Counted from the first letter of the stretch, positions 26,640-34,061 are shown. The stretch: 37,792 bases of DNA from Candidatus Methanoperedens nitratireducens (GCF_000685155.1 NZ_JMIY01000007.1:544519-582310); one strand, 5' to 3'. Notes: generated from the sequence alone by a model not told the origin. Translations and numbers: made by a program.

Positions 26640-27053
26640 ATGAACAGGATACTTATAATAGCTGTTGGCGTATTTATGGGTCTGGGTATTTACACCTTCT
26701 GGTACGGAGAAGGGTACTCATACCTGAGAGATGAGCCAGAAGCCTGTGTGAACTGCCATGTTATGCGTGATCAGTTCAGAAGCTGGATCGCCTCAAGTCA
26801 TAATAATGTTACCTGCAACGACTGCCACATTCCCCAGGATTCTGTTGTGAAGTATGCCGTGAAAACAGAGAATGGCATTCGCCACTCAATAGCTTTCACC
26901 TTTGAGGATACACAGGTCATCCGCATTACTCAGAGGAACCTTGATCTACTGCAGCAGAACTGTATCCGATGCCACGAAGCTTTCGTAAGCCCGATAATCC
27001 AGGAGGGCATATCCTGTAGCAGGTGCCACAGAGAGGCAGGGCATGCACAGTGA
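26640..27053 (+). CDS. nrfH: Tetrahaem quinol dehydrogenase subunit NrfH
   Basis: Membrane-anchored NapC/NirT-family cytochrome that takes electrons from the membrane quinol (or methanophenazine-like carrier) and hands them to NrfA. From the ATG at 26640 it has 137 residues: one N-terminal membrane helix (~3-22), then four haem motifs, CVNCHVM (with the NrfH-type Met three residues from Cys-His), CNDCH, CIRCH and CSRCH. An ATG at 26625, directly after the nrfA stop, is in frame and would add five residues. The order nrfA-nrfH is the reverse of the common nrfHA. The small spacing (0-15 bases) means the two are certainly co-transcribed. Confidence 0.93.
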   Translation: MNRILIIAVGVFMGLGIYTFWYGEGYSYLRDEPEACVNCHVMRDQFRSWIASSHNNVTCNDCHIPQDSVVKYAVKTENGIRHSIAFTFEDTQVIRITQRNLDLLQQNCIRCHEAFVSPIIQEGISCSRCHREAGHAQ

Positions 27054-27068
27054 AGCAAGATCCGACTC

Positions 27069-27737
27069 CTACAATAGATTCTTCAATCCGTTTGCATACT
27101 CATGCGCAAGCCTTACTGGCTCAGGAAGCTTGTGGCTTCTAAGGGTTGCCTTTGTAATCAAAAGTGAGCTATCAAGTGATACCCTGTGGCCTGGAGCTAT
27201 CACTATCGCCCTGCCTCTCCTGCTGGACTTAAGAAGCCATCCCACAGTCCGGTCTTTATAGATAAGAGGATTCGCCTCGCCGACTAAAGAGGGCTCTTCT
27301 CCAGATCCGCACAGGATCCTCTTTGTAATCCCGATAGTGGGCACATCCAGAGCAACACCAACATGCGTGGCAAGACCTGCACTGCGTGGATGATTGATAC
27401 CTGCCCCATCCACCATCAGGATATCAGGGACTAGTTTCAATTTTTTAAAAGTACTTACTATTGCAGATCCTTCACGGAAACTTAAGAATGTAGGAATGTA
27501 TGGAAAATCCACGATACTGGTAGAATAGACACGCTCCATAACCTCAAGAGAATTGTAATCCAGTACCACGATCCCTGATATAATCATGTCATTCATGAAG
27601 GCCTGGTCTACGCCTGCAATAAGCCGAAGCTTACCGAAGTCATCCTTGATAATCGCTTTCTCAGCGATAAGCTTTTGAACTGCAATGAGAGACTCCCTGG
27701 AAGATTCCTGGAAAACCGTAGATTTCTTTAAGTACAT
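27069..27737 (-). CDS. nfi: Endonuclease V
   Basis: DNA repair nuclease that nicks near deaminated bases, mainly inosine/hypoxanthine. The 222-residue protein has the family residues: AGVDQAF with the first catalytic Asp (~44), YIPTFLSFREGSAI with the Glu (~90), VDGAGINHPRSAGLATHVGV with the second Asp (~111), and GWLLKSSRRGRAIVIAPGHRVS. Length is usual. The start ATG at 27737 has GGTGA just upstream. It converges with nrfH (15-base gap) and diverges from the integrase with only 28 bases between the start codons. The usual canonical DGHG is DGAG here, a variation at the third residue. Confidence 0.95.
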   Translation of the reverse strand: MYLKKSTVFQESSRESLIAVQKLIAEKAIIKDDFGKLRLIAGVDQAFMNDMIISGIVVLDYNSLEVMERVYSTSIVDFPYIPTFLSFREGSAIVSTFKKLKLVPDILMVDGAGINHPRSAGLATHVGVALDVPTIGITKRILCGSGEEPSLVGEANPLIYKDRTVGWLLKSSRRGRAIVIAPGHRVSLDSSLLITKATLRSHKLPEPVRLAHEYANGLKNLL

Positions 27738-27765
27738 ATGTCACCTGTAATGGTAAGGTGTTATC

Positions 27766-28815
27766 ATGGATATTAAAGAATATATCGAAGAATTAGAAGC
27801 AAATGGTTTTGCTAAAAACACAATAAGATCATATAAACAGATTTTAGAGAGATTAAACGATTTTAAAGAGCTAAAAGACATAACAAAGGAGGATTTAGTA
27901 AAATTCTTTAGAGATTTTAAAGGCACTGATGAAACAAAGAGATTGTACCAGACTAAGATCAAGAAATTCTTTAAAGACCTGGAGAGAGCAGAAGTAGCAG
28001 AGTGGATAAAGCCAGTTAGAGTAAAAGAAAAGCTAACCGCAGATGATATTCTAACAACTGAGGATATAAATAAACTTATAGAGTCAACTGGTGGAATATA
28101 CTGGAAAGCATTAATAGCATTCCTATTTGAATCTGGATGTAGAATATCAGAAGCTAAAGCACTAAAATCTAAAGATTTTAAAGAGACTAATGAAGGGATG
28201 ATAGTAGATATACCCACAATGAAAACAGCATCAGGATTTAGAAGAACCGCATTAATATTAAGTGCTGATTATATTAGAAATTTGAGAGTTTATAGTAACT
28301 CACCCCCTGATAGTGTAATTTTCCATATAAGCGCATCACACACACAGGTAGTATTAAATGAGATTTCCAATAGAGCAGGTATTAAAAAGCCAGTAACGCC
28401 ACACGCTTTTAGACATGCACAGGCTACAATAATGGTTCAACAAGGGTATAACGAAGCTATCATAAGAAAGAAATTAGGATGGACTCCAGGTAGTACCATG
28501 ATAGCACGATATCAGCACCTGAATGATAACGATGTAGTGGAAGCAACGTTAAAGAACAATGGTAAGACCCCTGAGAAGTTGATCATAACAGAGATAAAAC
28601 AGGCAGAGAAAATTACTTTAGTTGATGCTGCTATGCAGTTTTCTAAGCTATCCCAGGAGAATGAGACCCTGAAAACAGAACTGAAAAAACTAAAGAGCTT
28701 AGTTAAGAAAATTGCAGAGTTGCAGAATATGACATCTATCGAAGAACTGGAAGCAGAGACGTATTTTGAAGAAGCTGAGTCAAAAAAGGAAGAAAGATCA
28801 TTTCCACCCGACTAA
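27766..28815 (+). CDS. Tyrosine recombinase / integrase
   Basis: Site-specific recombinase of the archaeal XerC/D-like type, 349 residues. N-terminal SAM-like core-binding domain (~1-85), catalytic domain (~95-275) with Arg in ESGCRISEAKAL, HxxR in TPHAFRHAQAT, a Trp at the second-His position in KKLGWTPG and the Tyr nucleophile in MIARYQHL. A long charged coiled coil (~280-345) extends the C-terminus. The ATG at 27766 follows AAGGTG. The gene is AT-rich with frequent AGA codons compared with endonuclease V next door. It overlaps the next minus-strand gene by 18 bases tail to tail. It most likely mobilised or maintains the element running to about 30.2 kb; a chromosome-dimer resolvase is the alternative. 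Confidence 0.92.
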   Translation: MDIKEYIEELEANGFAKNTIRSYKQILERLNDFKELKDITKEDLVKFFRDFKGTDETKRLYQTKIKKFFKDLERAEVAEWIKPVRVKEKLTADDILTTEDINKLIESTGGIYWKALIAFLFESGCRISEAKALKSKDFKETNEGMIVDIPTMKTASGFRRTALILSADYIRNLRVYSNSPPDSVIFHISASHTQVVLNEISNRAGIKKPVTPHAFRHAQATIMVQQGYNEAIIRKKLGWTPGSTMIARYQHLNDNDVVEATLKNNGKTPEKLIITEIKQAEKITLVDAAMQFSKLSQENETLKTELKKLKSLVKKIAELQNMTSIEELEAETYFEEAESKKEERSFPPD

Positions 28816-29220
28816 CTTTTTAAGAGCTTTGTAATGATCCATACATGTAGCCGTACGGCACTTCTTACAAGCAAGATCACAGCGCTCTATAGGACTCATG
28901 GGTTCTTCCGATGCACGTTTTGCGATAGCCTTTAAATAGTTCTCCCTGAAAGAATCGTATATTTCAGCACTCCGCGCCTTATCCTTTAGATCGCGGCTAT
29001 GTTGAGAAACAAGCCAGTGTACTTGATAACGAGTTTTCCAGGGACTAAAGTTAGACCATTGATTCAACTGAGTGATGATAGAGAGAATACCAGAAGCGGT
29101 ATAACCTACATAGATAAGAAAGCCCACCATCCATAAACGTTGGTCATGTGTAGCATCAGGATTAAGAAGAACATCCATTATCTTTTTACGCTGTGATGCA
29201 TAGCGAATCTTCGCAAGCAT
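28798..29220 (-). CDS. Small protein, possibly primase-large-subunit-like
   Basis: About 140 residues from the ATG at 29220; the longer frame up to 29325 is a shadow of the preceding gene. The middle (HDQRLWMVGFLIYVGYTASG, then ITQLNQWSNF and KTRYQVHWLV) has the helix pattern of the archaeal/eukaryotic primase large subunit, where a short arginine helix, a glycine turn and a 'T-x-Y-Q' segment precede Fe-S cysteines. The C-terminus holds four Cys in CDLACKKCRTATC, which could bind Fe-S or zinc. The resemblance is from memory and is weak. The start overlaps the end of the upstream gene by 35 bases, so they are probably translated from one message. It converges with the integrase. Confidence 0.6.
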   Translation of the reverse strand: MLAKIRYASQRKKIMDVLLNPDATHDQRLWMVGFLIYVGYTASGILSIITQLNQWSNFSPWKTRYQVHWLVSQHSRDLKDKARSAEIYDSFRENYLKAIAKRASEEPMSPIERCDLACKKCRTATCMDHYKALKKLVGWK

Positions 29221-29668
29221 ACGAACCACACTCACGTCGAGGTATAGCATGTGCTGGATATTTACGGCAGGTATCAACATACTCCTGGAATGACTCAACC
29301 AGAGCAGGAGGTAACCCCCCATCAATGATCATCCTATCGAGCATAATAAGGAATTGCTGGAATATTTCAAGGTTTTTAGTATTTTCCTTGTCGCAATCAC
29401 GAAGTACGCTCATAACGTGTTTATGAGCCTCTAAAATCAATATTATGAATGCCTCATCGATAGCACCACATTCAAGAGCTTTATGAAACTCAGGAAAAGC
29501 CCTGGCATGTTCAGCCTGTGAGATCTCATTCATAACGCCAGCCGATTCATCTAAAGGCATGTTCTTAACATTACCAAGGCAACGCTCTTTGTATTTTTTT
29601 GTTTCAGTATCCCATATACGTTCATACACATATTCATTTTTGCCAACCTTGCGAGTAACGATAGCCAT
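29186..29668 (-). CDS. Hypothetical protein of the integrated element
   Basis: A 160-residue protein I do not recognise. It opens with a short beta-rich stretch (TRKVGKNEYVYERIWDTETK, then ERCLGNV) of the kind seen at the N-termini of some transposases and integrase-like proteins, followed by mostly helical sequence and a Cys-containing tail (RRECGSYACEDSLC). The ATG at 29668 is preceded by GGTGAT, so it is a real start. It overlaps the downstream small gene by 35 bases and lies directly after the hairpin/iteron region, which would serve as its promoter and control region. The position suggests a replication or control protein of the element; that is inference only. Confidence 0.65.
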   Translation of the reverse strand: MAIVTRKVGKNEYVYERIWDTETKKYKERCLGNVKNMPLDESAGVMNEISQAEHARAFPEFHKALECGAIDEAFIILILEAHKHVMSVLRDCDKENTKNLEIFQQFLIMLDRMIIDGGLPPALVESFQEYVDTCRKYPAHAIPRRECGSYACEDSLCITA

Positions 29669-29927
29669 ATGTTTATCACCAAGTGATAAGAGGACACCTA
29701 AATATATAAAGGTATCTTTATACCAGTAAATATATACGATATGTTTATACAGTATGGGTAATTTCCTGGTAGATTGTAAAGTTTTTTAGAACATGTGATA
29801 AGAGTTGTGATAACAATAAATATGTTGCAATAATAATTAAGAGTATGTCAATAGATTATGCTTTTTCAATGTTGCGTTAACCTTCGCTCTGTGCTTCGGT
29901 TACAGTTGTGCTAATACGAACAAGAAA

Positions 29928-30019
29928 AGGGGTGAAGAGTGCCCGCGTGGGAACCCCCCCACGCGGGAAGGAGGATGCATCCTCCTCGCGGCGGGCTAAC
30001 GCGCCGCCGCTCACCACCT
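29928..30019. other. 92-nt structured element: closing stem plus three hairpins
   Basis: Four helices with almost no unpaired bases between them. Closing stem: AGG-GGTGA (29928-29935) with TCACC-A-CCT (30011-30019), 8 bp with one bulged A. Hairpin 1: CCCGCGTGGG (29942-29951) with CCCACGCGGG (29958-29967), 10 bp, 6-base loop. Hairpin 2: the 18-base perfect palindrome AGGAGGATGCATCCTCCT (29969-29986). Hairpin 3: GCGGCGG (29988-29994) with CCGCCGC (30004-30010), 7 bp, 9-base loop. This cloverleaf-like fold could be a structured RNA or a DNA cruciform such as an origin or recombination site. It is not a tRNA: there is no T-loop or anticodon arm. Confidence 0.6.
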
Positions 30020-30052
30020 GGTAACAAGCTACATACGTGATATGGGATGTCA

Positions 30053-30165
30053 CATTATAAAGCTAATATTATTTTATGTACATGATATGTCACAACTATA
30101 TTTATTCTATGTACAGGATATATCACATTATAAAGCTAATATTATTTTATGTACAGGATATATCA
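30053..30165. repeat. Iteron-like AT-rich direct repeats
   Basis: Two 40-base copies (30053-30092 and 30126-30165) differ at two positions; both run from cattataaagc to ATGTACAKGATATRTCA. A third, partial copy lies between them (30093-30125) and shares only the last 17 bases. So the box ATGTACAKGATATRTCA occurs three times at spacings of 33 and 40 bases. Such arrays are typical of plasmid origins (iterons) or of operators for a repressor. It lies just beside the structured element. Confidence 0.65.
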
Positions 30166-30286
30166 TATTTATCAGAATTCGTAGAAATCCCATATTTTAT
30201 ATAACTCCCTGGAAAAATCACGGGGAAATATATCAGATGTTGCTGGCATAATACCGGGATTATTGGATGAGCTTGAAATACCTGCG

Positions 30287-32398
30287 CTACATCATCCGTC
30301 TCCTGATAAACAGCAGGACTGCTGCGACTATGCTCACAAGGGCCATAATTAGAACTGCTTTCCAATCAGAGGAAGAGGAAATGGTTGCTTCTGCTTCTGT
30401 TACAGCAGCCGTGGCCGTAGTCCCGGCAGTAGCAGTGGGTAATTGTGTGGATTGGATAAATACTTCCTCTCCTGTTACGCCTGCTATCGCAAACGGTGAA
30501 AAACGATCCGTGATAGCATGATAGCGCACAAATCCACCCTCTCCCCTGATATCCTGCGGGTTCATCGTGGGTAGCAGTATCCATTCGCCATCTGTGTAGC
30601 GGTACAGAACCACTTCGCTTATATCATTCTCATCAAGCCATGCCCTATCCACTCTGAACGTGATAGTAGCTTCCTCGATATTGTTCGGTATAGCGAACCC
30701 GGCGGTTCCCACCCAGATATTAAAATTCTTATATATAAGACCTGGAGCTGATGTATTTACAAATGATGAGGTGTTACGCAACACCTCTACAATTGTGGTC
30801 ACAGAATCAGCATTAACATTGCCCGTAATATTAACAAACTCCACAATACCGTTTTGCGTGAACTGATAGTTTGTGCTCTCACCCTTATATATATCCATCT
30901 CGTACTTCTCGGTTCTCTCTATGTTATTGTTGTCCTCACCTGATGTACCGCTACCGCCTCCACCTGAGGATGAGCCACCGCCCCCTGTGCCTGATGCCCC
31001 GCTACTGTCACTATAGTCACTATATGTAGTACCTCCAAGCGCGAAGATACTGAAATGGTTCAGGTCAGCCCATGCATACTTAATATCAGTATCTACTCCA
31101 GCATCATATATGTAAGGACCTCCTGGTATCTCCCCTCCTGTGTAATCTCTTACTCTATACCATGTATTGTTTATGCTATCCAGGTAGTAGAGACTCATAG
31201 TACTTTCATCCATGTCGCTGATTTCCTCAGATGTGTAATTGACTTTTAAGGTCACATTTGATATATTCTCAGCCGCAGCTACGTCCATCTCAATATACTT
31301 GATTATTCTCAGATCGTCTGGCACAACCGCGCTTGCATTAATACTTTTATTAGGAGGTACGATTCTCACTGTAAGATCGATGCTCGCATCTGCGGTCTCA
31401 TCGGCAGCAGCCTCTACCATTACATCTTTATGAGCTATGATCGGGATTTTATTTCCGGCTGGAATTTTTGTTGAATTAGCTATTACATCTACTGGCAGCG
31501 GCGCTGTACCGTTTATCTCCGCTGTCCTGGCAGTATGATTAACCCATGTCCGGTTAATGTTGCTCCATCTATCAACAGTGTGCGTGCCTATGGTATATTC
31601 TGTATCGGCAGCCAGGTCTGTTGCATTATAGAACTGCACGCCCCCGGAGACGTTAGTCTGGAATACTCCATCAATATATATCATAATTTCAGATAGATTC
31701 GAATTCTCAGGGTCAATCCATGACCAGTTGATATATGTTGGTGCATAGGTCGTATTCTGCAAACTGGTTATGCTTGCGACAGGTTCTGTAATATATGCAG
31801 GTACCTGAGTTTGTGCTGGAGCAGGTGTCTGGGTTGGCTCCGGGGTTTCTGTCGGTTCCGGAGTTTCTGCAGGTTCCTGGGTCTCTGTTGGGGTAGGTTC
31901 CGAAGGTTCTGTCGGAGTTGGTCCTGGAGTTTCAGTTGGAGTTTTCACTGGCGTCTTTACTGGAGTCTTTACTGGAGTCTCTACTGAAGTCTCTACTGGA
32001 GCTGGCTCCGGGGTTTCCGTTGGAGTAGGTTGCGGAGATTGTGTAGGAGTTGGTTCCGGGGTCTCAGTCGGCTCTGGAGCTGTTGGCTCTGGGGTCTCTG
32101 TTGGTTCAGTATCCGGTGTTGGAGCCGGAGTTTCTGCTGGTATCGGATTGGATGTCGGAGTTGGTTCTGGAGTCTCTTTTGATTTTGGAGTTTTTTTCTG
32201 TTTATTTTTCATGGCAGGTATATACTCGCTCATGGAGGCAAGCGGATATCCATCTTCATTGTTGCTGATAATTATGTCATAGGTATTGTGATCTATGTTA
32301 TCAGCAACATCGTTCTGGTATAATATGTTACTATCAGAAATTACATTGATTCCTGCAATTACGATTACGATTAAGAGAGCCAGCGCCCACCGATTCAT
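30287..32398 (-). CDS. Large surface protein with PGF-pre-PGF domain
   Basis: A 703-residue cell-surface protein: N-terminal signal sequence (ALALLIVIVIAGINVIS), a Pro/Thr/Glu tandem stalk (~70-205), a fibronectin-like domain with YINWSWIDPENSNLSEIMIY and TIGTHTVDRWSN (~220-290), a beta domain with many Asn glycosylation sites (~300-455), a Gly/Ser linker, then a PGF-pre-PGF domain (~495-650) containing NFNIWVGTAGFAIP and FSPFAIAG. It ends in a membrane helix plus RRR (WKAVLIMALVSIVAAVLLFI). The same domain set is frequent in Methanosarcina-type archaea. It is probably an S-layer-associated or adhesive protein, anchored at its C-terminus. The repeat in the stalk may vary in length between strains. 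Confidence 0.88.
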   Translation of the reverse strand: MNRWALALLIVIVIAGINVISDSNILYQNDVADNIDHNTYDIIISNNEDGYPLASMSEYIPAMKNKQKKTPKSKETPEPTPTSNPIPAETPAPTPDTEPTETPEPTAPEPTETPEPTPTQSPQPTPTETPEPAPVETSVETPVKTPVKTPVKTPTETPGPTPTEPSEPTPTETQEPAETPEPTETPEPTQTPAPAQTQVPAYITEPVASITSLQNTTYAPTYINWSWIDPENSNLSEIMIYIDGVFQTNVSGGVQFYNATDLAADTEYTIGTHTVDRWSNINRTWVNHTARTAEINGTAPLPVDVIANSTKIPAGNKIPIIAHKDVMVEAAADETADASIDLTVRIVPPNKSINASAVVPDDLRIIKYIEMDVAAAENISNVTLKVNYTSEEISDMDESTMSLYYLDSINNTWYRVRDYTGGEIPGGPYIYDAGVDTDIKYAWADLNHFSIFALGGTTYSDYSDSSGASGTGGGGSSSGGGGSGTSGEDNNNIERTEKYEMDIYKGESTNYQFTQNGIVEFVNITGNVNADSVTTIVEVLRNTSSFVNTSAPGLIYKNFNIWVGTAGFAIPNNIEEATITFRVDRAWLDENDISEVVLYRYTDGEWILLPTMNPQDIRGEGGFVRYHAITDRFSPFAIAGVTGEEVFIQSTQLPTATAGTTATAAVTEAEATISSSSDWKAVLIMALVSIVAAVLLFIRRRMM

Positions 32399-32555
32399 GT
32401 CTATACCTCCACCCTATATTAACAGAATCTGCACCCCATGCTCTTTTTCTTTTAAGCTCTGCAAATTATTTAATCCGGCATGGTTGAAGAGATTAATGAT
32501 TCCATATCGCTTATCAGGCCATTCCCACTCATACTATTACTAAGATAGAATGTTC

Positions 32556-33167
32556 TCAAAAGTACATAAAACTTTTGAGAACATTAACCCCATCATTCTT
32601 TCTTACCTTCTCCAGTCTCTTCTGCATAACCTCCTTCAATCTCCCAACATCCCTCTTCTTAGCGCTCACAGGCACTATCCTGTCAATCCACTGCCTCCAT
32701 GGAGGCGTCATACCAAGCCTCTGTGAAATCCCATCAAGCGTACTATCCCTGTCCACATCCCCAACTTTATCTATCTTGTTTGCGGCCACGATCACATCGA
32801 TGTTTAACTCATGCAAAAACTCAAAGAGCTCAACCTCAACTGGTATTTCGCCTCTTTCAGTCCATCTGTCCACAATCTCAGCAAAAGAACCTGCGTTTAC
32901 CACCATCACTGCAAGTGCGATGTTGCCGGCATTGCTCTCTATGTAATGAACGATGTTATCCTTGATAGCCTCCTGGCCCTGGTCTGATACACCACTCATG
33001 AACCCGAACCCGGGCATATCCACTATCTGGAAATCCTGATAGGGAATACGCAGAGGCTTTCGTGTCACACCCGGATGTTTGCCTACCGGGATTTTTTTGC
33101 CTGTGAGCGCCCTGATAAGAGTGGATTTACCCACATTGGATCTGCCCACGAACAATATCTCTTTCAT
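32556..33167 (-). CDS. engB: EngB-type GTP-binding protein
   Basis: Small P-loop GTPase of the EngB/YihA family, 203 residues, associated in bacteria with large-subunit ribosome assembly; the archaeal role is less clear. Motifs: G1 GRSNVGKST (8-16), switch region GVTRKPLRI (~38), G3 DMPGFG (~54), G4 NKID (~136) and a G5-like VSAKK (~172). Length and start are normal. A 157-base gap separates it from the surface-protein gene downstream, and tRNA-Val lies 64 bases upstream on the same strand. All nucleotide-binding motifs are intact. Confidence 0.92.
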   Translation of the reverse strand: MKEILFVGRSNVGKSTLIRALTGKKIPVGKHPGVTRKPLRIPYQDFQIVDMPGFGFMSGVSDQGQEAIKDNIVHYIESNAGNIALAVMVVNAGSFAEIVDRWTERGEIPVEVELFEFLHELNIDVIVAANKIDKVGDVDRDSTLDGISQRLGMTPPWRQWIDRIVPVSAKKRDVGRLKEVMQKRLEKVRKNDGVNVLKSFMYF

Positions 33168-33231
33168 GATCCTAAAGCATAGGACAGGTCATATAAAAAT
33201 GCTTCCAGATATTTTAATTTTTAAAAATATA

Positions 33232-33305
33232 TGGGCCCGCGGAGATTCGAACTCCGGACCTCCGCCATGTCAAGGCGACGTCATAACCAGCTAGACCACG
33301 AGCCC
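33232..33305 (-). tRNA. tRNA-Val (anticodon GAC)
   Basis: Read on the minus strand the 74 bases fold as a tRNA: acceptor GGGCTCG pairs with CGGGCCC followed by discriminator A, a D-arm with TGGTTA, anticodon stem/loop with TTGACAT (GAC, Val), T-arm GGAG-TTCGAAT-CTCC. CCA is not encoded; the next bases are tatatttttaa, a T-rich tail usual for archaeal transcript ends. No duplicate of its 3' end is seen elsewhere in the window, so it does not appear to be the attachment site of the integrase element. Confidence 0.95.
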
Positions 33306-33621
33306 GGTTTTTCCAACTGCGGATAATCGCTATTAACACTTTGCTAACAAGTAATTAATATTAATATTTATCCAGTAGTCTGGAGAGGTTAGTGCCTATT
33401 AACACTTTGTTTTATTTAAGCCTTTAGGGTCATGAAGGGACAATCCTTCTATCCCTTCAAAACAATTATCCGTTTGCCCGTTACCTATCAACCTGTGGTA
33501 ATAGGTGGATCTCCCCCTTTTTTTGTCTGTGGGACAGGAAAAATAGTTTTTATATAGATGGGAGAGGGGGGAAATCCACATAATTTTTAATATCTCATGT
33601 ATATAAACAAAGGTGTGATAT
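33306..33621. other. Intergenic region upstream of the ArsR-type operon
   Basis: About 315 bases with no credible gene. Contents: two copies of ctattaacactttg (near 33329 and 33395); a hairpin gaaggga/tcccttc (33434-33440 with 33452-33458, 11-base loop); a short inverted pair acctat/ataggt (~33482-33506); and the promoter element at 33547-33556. The repeats and hairpins could be regulator sites for the adjoining ArsR-type protein. Confidence 0.55.
33547..33556 (+). promoter_or_regulatory. TATA box for leader ORF and ArsR-type gene
   Basis: The sequence tttttatata, preceded by ggaaaaata (a plausible BRE), lies about 70 bases before the ATG at 33622, which gives a leader of ~40 bases. A purine run (gatgggagagggggg) sits right after it, where a repressor could act. 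Confidence 0.5.
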
Positions 33622-33690
33622 ATGTGTGAAGAGCAGATACTTAGAGAAAATAAATATAGCAATGAGAGGACTGAAGCGCAAGAACCATGA
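33622..33690 (+). CDS. 22-residue leader peptide, coupled to the ArsR-type gene
   Basis: A short reading frame encoding MCEEQILRENKYSNERTEAQ plus Glu-Pro. It has a good ribosome binding site (AGGTGTGAT directly before the ATG at 33622) and its TGA overlaps the ArsR-type ATG by four bases (ATGA, 33687-33690). Highly charged, one Cys. It may be a real small protein or only a translational leader that controls access to the following start. Confidence 0.45.
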   Translation: MCEEQILRENKYSNERTEAQEP

Positions 33691-34061
33691 ACAACAAATG
33701 CCTGTGTGAGTCCAGAACCATAGAGCCGTGCTGTCCAGGCGATGCAAAACTTCGCAGAGAATGGTTATTGAACCTGGAAAAAGAACATGAATCGTTAAGA
33801 TATGCATCTGAGGAGATCACCCGGAAATTAAGAATATTCTCCAGCCCTGATCGGGTGGAGATCCTGTTGATGCTTGATAGGAGGGAGCACTGTATGGATG
33901 AGATAGCAAGAAAGCTAAAGGCTCGAAAACCAGCTATCTCCTATCATCTTGAACTGTTAAAAAGGCATGGTATGATATGCATAAGAAAACGCTCCCGTTT
34001 TGCTTTTTATTGTCTCTCCCATGAGGGCAAAAAAGCGGTTATGCTCTTTCAAAACATATAG
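33687..34061 (+). CDS. ArsR-type winged-helix regulator with Cys-rich N-terminus
   Basis: A 124-residue DNA-binding protein. A central winged helix (~45-115) with FSSPDRVEILLMLDRREHCM, then EIARKLKARKPAISYHLELL as the recognition region, is of the ArsR/SmtB type. The first 20 residues hold four Cys (5, 7, 15, 16 in CLCESRTIEPCCPG), and another lies before helix 2 (C at ~69), so metal or redox sensing is plausible but unproven. It overlaps the leader ORF by four bases. The ATG is inside a coupled overlap, so no separate ribosome binding site is needed. No obvious target gene follows; only transposon debris. It may control itself. Confidence 0.8.
   Translation: MNNKCLCESRTIEPCCPGDAKLRREWLLNLEKEHESLRYASEEITRKLRIFSSPDRVEILLMLDRREHCMDEIARKLKARKPAISYHLELLKRHGMICIRKRSRFAFYCLSHEGKKAVMLFQNI

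Larger units (their letters stand above)
29669..30286. other. Intergenic region with hairpin cluster and iteron-like repeats
   Basis: Over 600 bases without a credible gene. From left to right it holds an AT-rich stretch (29669-29870) that contains the promoter of the minus-strand hypothetical gene, a small hairpin TAACC/GGTTA (29878-29902), the GC-rich multi-hairpin structure (29928-30019), and AT-rich 40-base repeats (30053-30165). A 69-codon frame across the repeats (30042-30251, plus strand) is repeat-derived and is not called. The abrupt change from ~30% to ~75% G+C and back is visible by eye. Confidence 0.7.

Noticed and set aside
29221-29325. N-terminal extension of the primase-like small gene
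   Set aside because: It only mirrors the preceding gene in another frame; a start at 29220 fits the coupled overlap.
29878-30010. Integron attC-like site
   Set aside because: The hairpins and a GTTAGCC sequence recall attC sites, but the core does not fit GTTRRRY and no gene cassette array follows.
30042-30251. 69-codon frame across the iterons
   Set aside because: The repeated peptide is simply the translated DNA repeats; there is no ribosome binding site and no family resemblance.
33232-33305. tRNA-Val as attachment site of the integrase
   Set aside because: No copy of the tRNA 3' end is seen near the integrase or elsewhere in the window.
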